Assembly (NCBI GenBank): GCA_022705125.1
Contig: JAKJFB010000182.1
Span: forward strand, 1-6,148
Source: Pseudomonadota bacterium
GTDB taxonomy: Bacteria > Pseudomonadota > Gammaproteobacteria > Pseudomonadales > UBA5518
Reading direction: 5' to 3'
DNA length: 6,148 bases
In this document: positions 1 to 6,148 of the stretch, in pieces
Position numbering within the stretch: the stretch's first letter is position 1
How the letters are laid out: each line of letters begins with the position of its first letter
Made by a program: the position numbers and the translations under genes
Notes under the pieces: generated by a model
Databases searched by the model: none
The model's input: the letters and a program-made list of their open reading frames with translations, nothing else
Told to the model about the DNA's origin: nothing

Positions 1-2405
<2,405 letters not shown>

Positions 2406-2465
2406 GGTTCTTGCAGTTTTCCAGCGTGGCGCGGCGATGCGGCGTGTATGCCCCTGCCCGGCGGC

Positions 2466-2486
2466 GCCGGATCCGGAACGTCCGGC
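2466..2486. repeat. Small inverted repeat in the secA leader
   Basis: gccgga and tccggc form a 6-base stem with a 9-base loop inside the predicted secA untranslated leader. It overlaps a second, mutually exclusive palindrome, ccggatccgg (2467-2476). Overlapping alternatives could form competing RNA folds, but GC-rich sequence produces such pairs readily, so no regulatory role is claimed. Confidence 0.2.
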
Positions 2487-2513
2487 ACGGGCCCCGCGGC
2501 TGGGCGGCGCGAA

Positions 2514-2519
2514 ATTATA
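2514..2519 (-). promoter_or_regulatory. Candidate -10 box of a secA promoter
   Basis: A perfect TATAAT on the minus strand stands out in an otherwise very GC-rich gap, 108 bases before the secA ATG. No recognisable -35 hexamer lies 16-18 bases upstream (the 17-base position reads GCCCGC), and there is no TGn extension. It would therefore need an activator or be weak. Transcription would start near 2507 and give a leader of about 100 bases. Confidence 0.38.
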
Positions 2520-2532
2520 TACCGGGGCGACA

Positions 2533-2548
2533 CGGCGCGGGCGCGCCG
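2533..2548. repeat. GC palindrome upstream of the secA -10 box
   Basis: A perfect 7-base inverted repeat (cggcgcg / cgcgccg) around GG lies in the M23-secA gap. It covers the place where a -35 box would sit for the TATAAT at 2519-2514. It might be a hairpin at the end of the M23 transcript, an operator-like site, or a chance GC palindrome. The sequence alone does not decide. Confidence 0.3.
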
Positions 2549-2579
2549 CGGAGAATTACCGAAGCCGGCCGTCGAAGGG

Positions 2580-2592
2580 CCCGCAAGGCGGG
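2580..2592 (-). terminator. Short hairpin immediately after the M23 stop
   Basis: A 5-base perfect inverted repeat (cccgc / gcggg) with a 3-base loop begins one base after the M23 stop codon. On the minus strand it is followed by CCCTTCG, with no T tract. It may help end or stabilise the M23 transcript, but it is weak evidence for termination. Confidence 0.22.
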
Positions 2593-2593
2593 A

Positions 2594-3523
2594 TCAGGCG
2601 TCGCCCCTGACCGTGCTGATGTAGTGCATCGGATCGATCTGGCGATCGCCGTTCAGCACCTCCAGGTGCAGGTGCGCACCGCTGGCGCGGCCCGTCTGCC
2701 CCACGCGCGCGATCACCTGCCCCTTCTGCACGATGTCGCCGGGCTTCACCAGATACTCGCGGTTGTGCGCGTAGCGCGTGCGATAGCCGTTGCTGTGGCG
2801 GATCTCGACGAGGTTGCCGTAATCCTTCTCGTAGCCGGCCCAGACCACGACGCCGGAGGCGATGGCGAACACGTCCGAGCCGGCGCTCGCCGTGAAATCC
2901 ACGCCCTTGTGCATGGCCCTGCGGCCATCGAAGGGATCTGCGCGCGGCCCGAAGCGCGAGGAGATATAACCGTCGGCCACCGGCAAGCCCGCGAGCGAGA
3001 TGTCCCCGGCCAGCTTGCGGTTGACCAGCAGTTTCTCCATTACATCGAGCTGACGCTCGCGGTCCTTGATCTGCGAGGCCAGCTGGCGCAGCGTCTCGCC
3101 CAGCTCGCTGCCGCCCAGGCTCGCCGGCTCCGGGCTGAACGGCCCGCCCAGCGCCGGCTCCTGGTCGAAATCGAACTCGCCCTTGTCGAGCTGCGCCGCG
3201 ACCGCGAGCCGTTCGCCGACCGCCTCCATGCGCAGCAGACGCGCCTGCAGCGTGGCGATGCGCGCGGCATAGGCGCGCCCTTCGCGCTCCGTGCTCTCGT
3301 GCAGCTCCCCGGTGCGTACCGCCAGCGCGGACAGCTCGGCCCCCCAGGCCGTGACCAGGTCCGCGGGCAGTTCCCCGGCCTGCGCCAGCGCCAGCCGATA
3401 GCCCCCGAAACCGGCGGCGCCCAGGCAGACAACGCAAAGCAGCGCAAGGGCCCAGACCATGCGGACGGGAAGCGCCAGGGTTCTCGATGAGGCCGGGAAG
3501 TCCTGGAGCAAGATCACTCTCAT
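2594..3523 (-). CDS. Membrane-anchored M23 (LytM-type) peptidoglycan endopeptidase
   Basis: A 309-residue predicted zinc endopeptidase that would cut peptidoglycan cross-links in the periplasm. A short N-terminus (MRVILLQDFP...) leads into one hydrophobic segment at about residues 22-47, read as a non-cleaved inner-membrane anchor. A charged helical stretch, probably coiled coil, covers about 65-170. The C-terminal M23 domain follows from about 185, with the SSRFGPR entry motif at 188-194. The metal ligands are present: H205 and D209 in HKGVD, and H286 in HLH; H253 (YAH) fits the catalytic histidine. It therefore looks active, unlike degenerate EnvC- or NlpD-type LytM factors. The ATG at 3523 was chosen because the protein then opens like other secA-linked M23 proteins. 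Its ribosome-binding site is poor: AGGA lies 14 bases upstream. It sits between ftsZ and secA, with its own likely promoter. The family is clear; the cellular target is inferred. Confidence 0.93.
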   Translation of the reverse strand: MRVILLQDFPASSRTLALPVRMVWALALLCVVCLGAAGFGGYRLALAQAGELPADLVTAWGAELSALAVRTGELHESTEREGRAYAARIATLQARLLRMEAVGERLAVAAQLDKGEFDFDQEPALGGPFSPEPASLGGSELGETLRQLASQIKDRERQLDVMEKLLVNRKLAGDISLAGLPVADGYISSRFGPRADPFDGRRAMHKGVDFTASAGSDVFAIASGVVVWAGYEKDYGNLVEIRHSNGYRTRYAHNREYLVKPGDIVQKGQVIARVGQTGRASGAHLHLEVLNGDRQIDPMHYISTVRGDA

Positions 3524-3595
3524 GCGGCGGCACCAGATCCTGATTGCTTGTTTTTTGATCGACCTGGCGGCCGAACCGGATAGCAGACGGGCGCG

Positions 3596-3625
3596 AATAT
3601 GCCACACGGACAGCAAAATTGCCAA
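3596..3625 (-). promoter_or_regulatory. Candidate sigma-70 promoter for the M23 peptidase gene
   Basis: On the minus strand TTGGCA (3625-3620; 5 of 6 match to TTGACA) is followed after 18 bases by CATATT (3601-3596; 4 of 6 match to TATAAT). TGG directly precedes the -10, giving an extended -10 element. Transcription would begin near 3589, leaving a leader of about 65 bases before the ATG. The local drop to AT-rich sequence supports a promoter. A second hexamer, TACAAT at 3631-3626, matches the -10 better but has no -35 partner. The M23 gene therefore probably has its own promoter. Confidence 0.45.
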
Positions 3626-3635
3626 ATTGTACCGC

Positions 3636-3656
3636 GCGGCGCCCCAGGCGCGCCGC
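3636..3656. repeat. GC-rich inverted repeat between ftsZ and the M23 gene
   Basis: A perfect 7-base inverted repeat (gcggcgc / gcgccgc) with a 7-base loop lies 11 bases upstream of the candidate M23 -35 box. It could form a second hairpin after the larger one at 3668-3702, or be an incidental product of GC-rich sequence. No T run follows on the minus strand. Confidence 0.3.
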
Positions 3657-3667
3657 ACGCGCAGGCG

Positions 3668-3702
3668 GCCCCCGGGCCCCGTGCGCGACGGGGTCCGGGG
3701 GC
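3668..3702 (-). terminator. Very stable hairpin just after the ftsZ stop, possible transcription terminator
   Basis: Two 15-base arms (3668-3682 and 3688-3702) are complementary at 14 of 15 positions around a 5-base loop. The hairpin starts 14 bases past the ftsZ stop. On the minus-strand transcript the single interruption is an A-C mismatch; on the plus strand it is a G-U wobble. No run of T follows on either strand, so it is not a textbook intrinsic terminator. It could instead protect the ftsZ mRNA 3' end, cause pausing, or mark the end of the dcw transcript. The structure is certain; the function is inferred. Confidence 0.45.
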
Positions 3703-3716
3703 TGCGACGGCGATCC

Positions 3717-4883
3717 TCAGTCCGCCTGGCGGCGCAGGAACGCGGGGATGTCGAGATAATCGAGATCACGCTCCGCGCCGACCGCCATCGGCGGCCGCTC
3801 GGCGATCTCGCGCGTACCCGCCTGGCGGCGCCCGACCGCCGGCTTGTCGAGGTCGCGGTAATTGGGTTGCCCCGAGGCCAGTCCACCCCCGACCGTGTTG
3901 TCGATCACCTTGACCGGTGCCTTGCGCACCTCGCCGAGGCCGGTGGCGACCACCGTGACCTTGATCTCGCCGTTCATTTCCGGGTCGATCACGGTGCCGA
4001 CCACGACGGTCGCCGTGTCGGAAGCGAACTCCTCGACGGTGTCACCAACCTCCTCGAACTCGCCGAGCGAGAGGTCGGGACCCGCGGTGATGTTCACCAG
4101 GATGCCGCGCGCGCCCTGCAGGTTGATGTCCTCGAGCAGCGGGCTGCGGATGGCCGCCTCGGCGGCCTCGCGCGCGCGGTTCTCGCCGCGGCCCACACCG
4201 GTGCCCATCATGGCCATGCCCATTTCGGACATCACGGTGCGCACGTCGGCGAAGTCGACGTTGATCATGCCCGGACGGATGATCAGGTCGGCGATGCCCT
4301 GCACCGCGCCCAGCAGCACGTCGTTGGCTGCCTTGAACGCATCCAGCAGGCTGGTGTTCTTGCCCAGCACGCTCAGCAGCTTCTCGTTCGGGATCGTGAT
4401 CAGCGAGTCGACGTGCTGCTGCAGCTCCATCAGGCCCTCGTCGGCGATCGAGGCGCGCTTCTTGCCTTCGAACTTGAAGGGGCGCGTGACCACGGCGACC
4501 GTGAGTATGCCCAACTCCCGCGCCACTTCCGCCACGATCGGCGCTGCCCCGGTGCCGGTACCCCCGCCCATGCCGGCGGTGATGAACACCATGTCCGCGC
4601 CCGAGAGCACCTCGGCGATGCGGTCACGGTCCTCGAGCGCCGCCTGGCGGCCGATCTCCGGGTTCGCGCCCGCGCCCAGGCCCTTGGTGATGCCCGAGCC
4701 GAGCTGCAGCACGGTGCGCGAGGAAATGTCTGAAAGTGCCTGCGCATCGGTGTTGGCGCAGATGAACTCCACGCCCTCGACCGCGCCGCCGATCATGTGC
4801 TTCACGGCGTTGCCGCCGCCTCCGCCCACGCCGACGACCTTGATCACTGCGCTCTGCGCTACGTTGTCTACGAGTTCGAACAT
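3717..4883 (-). CDS. ftsZ: Cell division GTPase FtsZ
   Basis: FtsZ is the tubulin-like GTPase that polymerises at midcell into the Z ring and recruits the divisome. The 388-residue product matches the family length (383 in E. coli). It has the nucleotide-binding GGGGGNAV at 19-26, the tubulin signature GGGTGTG at 106-112, and the T7 synergy loop NVDFAD at 208-213 with D210 and D213, which complete the active site of the neighbouring subunit. A variable linker from about 320 to 373 leads to the conserved tail YLDIPAFLRRQAD, the docking site for FtsA, ZipA and others. The ATG at 4883 is preferred because GGAGG lies 9 bases upstream and the protein then begins MFELVDN as usual. An in-frame ATG at 4913 would add ten non-conserved residues and place the ribosome-binding site inside the gene. 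It is 39 bases downstream of ftsA and probably co-transcribed. Confidence 0.99.
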   Translation of the reverse strand: MFELVDNVAQSAVIKVVGVGGGGGNAVKHMIGGAVEGVEFICANTDAQALSDISSRTVLQLGSGITKGLGAGANPEIGRQAALEDRDRIAEVLSGADMVFITAGMGGGTGTGAAPIVAEVARELGILTVAVVTRPFKFEGKKRASIADEGLMELQQHVDSLITIPNEKLLSVLGKNTSLLDAFKAANDVLLGAVQGIADLIIRPGMINVDFADVRTVMSEMGMAMMGTGVGRGENRAREAAEAAIRSPLLEDINLQGARGILVNITAGPDLSLGEFEEVGDTVEEFASDTATVVVGTVIDPEMNGEIKVTVVATGLGEVRKAPVKVIDNTVGGGLASGQPNYRDLDKPAVGRRQAGTREIAERPPMAVGAERDLDYLDIPAFLRRQAD

Positions 4884-4892
4884 GGCTATCAC

Positions 4893-4897
4893 CCTCC
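4893..4897 (-). promoter_or_regulatory. Shine-Dalgarno sequence of ftsZ
   Basis: A perfect GGAGG on the minus strand sits 9 bases before the ATG at 4883. It is the strongest ribosome-binding site in the window and settles the ftsZ start. It lies in the 39-base ftsA-ftsZ gap, which has no convincing promoter or terminator, so ftsZ is probably read from ftsA transcripts or from promoters inside or upstream of ftsA. Confidence 0.85.
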
Positions 4898-4922
4898 GAG
4901 GTTGAACGATCAATCGAAAAAA

Positions 4923-6140
4923 TCAGAAATTGCCCTGGAACCACTGCTTCATCTTCTTCACGAGACCCCGCCCCGGGGACTCCTTGACCCCCGCGTTGGC
5001 CGTGTACTGCTTGACGCCGAACAGCAGCAGCCCGACGGCGGTGGAATAAATGGGGTTCTTCACGATATCGAGCATGCCCTGCACACCGGCGGGCGCCCCG
5101 ATGCGCACCGGCATGTGGAATATCTCCTCGGCCAGCTCCACGACGCCCTCCATCTTCGCGGTGCCGCCGGTCAGCACGATGCCGCCGGCCAGCACGTCCT
5201 CGAAGCCGCTGCGGCGGATCTCGGCCTGCACCAGCGTGAACAGCTCGTCGTAACGCGGCTCGACCACTTCGGCCAGCGCCTGGCGCGAGAGGTCGCGCGC
5301 GCCGCGCTCCCCGACGCCGGGGACCTTGATCGTCTGGTCCGCGCCGGCGAGCTGCGCCAATGCGCAGGCGTAGCGGATCTTGATTTCCTCGGCATACTGC
5401 GTCGGCGTGCGCAGCGCCATCGCGATGTCGTTGGTGACCTGGTCGCCGGCGATCGGGATGACGCCGGTGTGGCGGATCGCTCCCTCCGTGAAGATCGCGA
5501 TGTCCGTGGTTCCGCCGCCGATGTCGACCAGGCAGACACCGAGCTCGCGCTCGTCCTCGGTCAGCACCGCGTAGCTCGAGGCCAGCTGCTCGAGAATGAT
5601 TTCCTCGACCTCGAGCCCGCAGCGGCGGATGCACTTCTCGATGTTCTGCGAGGCGTTGACCGCGCAGGTCACCACGTGCACCTTGGCCTCGAGCCGCACG
5701 CCCGACATGCCCAGCGGCTCCTTGATGCCTTCCTGGCTGTCGATCACGTACTCCTGCGGCAGGATGTGCAGGATCTTCTGGTCGGCGGGAATCGCTACGG
5801 CCTGCGCCGCGTCGATCACGCGCTCCACGTCGTGCGCGTAGACCTCGCGGTCGCGGATCGCGACGATGCCATGCGAGTTGAGGCTGCGGATATGGCTGCC
5901 CGCGATCCCGGCATAGACCGAATGGATCTGGCAGCCGGCCATCAGCTCGGCCTCCTCGACGGCGCGCTGTATCGACTGCACGGTGGACTCGATGTTGACC
6001 ACCACGCCCTTTTTGAGGCCGCGCGATGCGTGCGATCCGAGACCGACGATCTTCAGCGTGCCGTCCGGTGCCACCTCGCCGACGATCGCCACCACCTTCG
6101 AGGTGCCGATATCGAGGCCAACGATCATCTTTCCGCTCAT
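4923..6140 (-). CDS. ftsA: Cell division protein FtsA, actin-like membrane tether for FtsZ
   Basis: FtsA is an actin/Hsp70-fold ATP-binding protein that anchors FtsZ filaments to the inner membrane and passes the assembly signal to later divisome proteins. The 405-residue product shows phosphate-1 motif GLDIGTSKV at 8-16, phosphate-2 motif DIGGGTTDIAIF at 206-217, and the adenosine motif GGIVLTGGTAKMEG at 319-332. The SHS2 (1C) region, which replaces an actin subdomain, lies between the first two, at about 85-165. The C-terminus (residues 392-405, LVKKMKQWFQGNF) is the expected amphipathic membrane-targeting helix with basic and aromatic residues. The ATG at 6140 follows GGAAAG by two bases and gives the usual short N-terminus. 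ftsQ would be expected just outside the right edge. Nothing appears degraded or unusual. Confidence 0.99.
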   Translation of the reverse strand: MSGKMIVGLDIGTSKVVAIVGEVAPDGTLKIVGLGSHASRGLKKGVVVNIESTVQSIQRAVEEAELMAGCQIHSVYAGIAGSHIRSLNSHGIVAIRDREVYAHDVERVIDAAQAVAIPADQKILHILPQEYVIDSQEGIKEPLGMSGVRLEAKVHVVTCAVNASQNIEKCIRRCGLEVEEIILEQLASSYAVLTEDERELGVCLVDIGGGTTDIAIFTEGAIRHTGVIPIAGDQVTNDIAMALRTPTQYAEEIKIRYACALAQLAGADQTIKVPGVGERGARDLSRQALAEVVEPRYDELFTLVQAEIRRSGFEDVLAGGIVLTGGTAKMEGVVELAEEIFHMPVRIGAPAGVQGMLDIVKNPIYSTAVGLLLFGVKQYTANAGVKESPGRGLVKKMKQWFQGNF

Positions 6141-6142
6141 TG

Positions 6143-6148
6143 CTTTCC
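6143..6148 (-). promoter_or_regulatory. Shine-Dalgarno sequence of ftsA
   Basis: GGAAAG on the minus strand lies two bases before the ftsA ATG, with its GGA core five bases away. It is a moderate ribosome-binding site. It touches the window edge, so a stronger match further upstream cannot be excluded. Confidence 0.5.

Noticed and set aside
2411..3490. A 359-codon plus-strand open frame opposite the M23 gene
   Set aside because: It is also codon-aligned with the sense gene and is explained by the same avoidance of TTA, CTA and TCA. It has no domain-like pattern.
3541..3560. A T-rich run on the plus strand (TTGTTTTTTGATC) that could be a terminator tail
   Set aside because: No GC-rich stem precedes it on the plus strand, and no plus-strand gene ends there. 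It is simply the AT-rich leader of the M23 gene.
3524..3886. Upstream extension of the M23 frame into the end of ftsZ, giving 430 codons
   Set aside because: The added part is arginine- and serine-rich, overlaps ftsZ in another frame, crosses the hairpin and the promoter, and resembles no M23 N-terminus. The ATG at 3523 directly precedes the membrane segment as expected.
3459..4733. A 424-codon plus-strand open frame opposite ftsZ that also crosses the intergenic gap
   Set aside because: It is codon-aligned with ftsZ and ends where ftsZ uses a TCA serine codon. The low-complexity composition and lack of homology features mark it as a shadow.
4902..4913. A small inverted repeat (TTGA / TCAA with a 4-base loop) in the ftsA-ftsZ gap, next to a T run after the ftsA stop
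   Set aside because: A 4-base AT-rich stem is too weak for a terminator, and the T run precedes the stem rather than following it on the transcript. ftsA and ftsZ are normally co-transcribed.

Overview
This is a GC-rich bacterial window, and every convincing gene lies on the minus strand. Read in transcription order (right to left) it holds ftsA, ftsZ, a membrane-anchored M23 (LytM-type) peptidase gene and a 3'-truncated secA. The proteins look gammaproteobacterial. FtsZ ends in YLDIPAFLRRQAD, almost the Escherichia coli tail, and SecA residue numbering runs nearly in step with E. coli. The M23 gene next to secA is an arrangement I recall from non-enteric Gammaproteobacteria and Betaproteobacteria. 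Genus and species cannot be named from this window.

Layout: ftsA (4923-6140) starts 8 bases from the right edge behind a GGAAAG ribosome-binding site. ftsZ (3717-4883) follows after 39 bases, behind a strong GGAGG. A 193-base gap (3524-3716) holds a very stable hairpin just past the ftsZ stop, a second GC hairpin, and a plausible promoter for the next gene. The M23 gene (2594-3523) comes next. A 188-base gap (2406-2593) follows, with two small GC hairpins, a TATAAT hexamer and an untranslated leader. secA (2405 down to the left edge) lacks about its last 100 codons.

Functionally this is the end of the division and cell wall (dcw) cluster joined to the Sec export motor. FtsA tethers FtsZ filaments to the membrane to form the Z ring. 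The M23 protein is a predicted envelope peptidoglycan endopeptidase. SecA drives protein export through SecYEG.

The main oddity is an absence. lpxC, which normally follows ftsZ in this neighbourhood, is missing, and so is the small DUF721/DciA-type gene often found before the M23 gene. Otherwise this is an ordinary conserved housekeeping region, and I see no sign of a mobile element, CRISPR array, RNA gene or novel multi-gene system. Long plus-strand open frames opposite secA, M23 and ftsZ are explained by codon usage.
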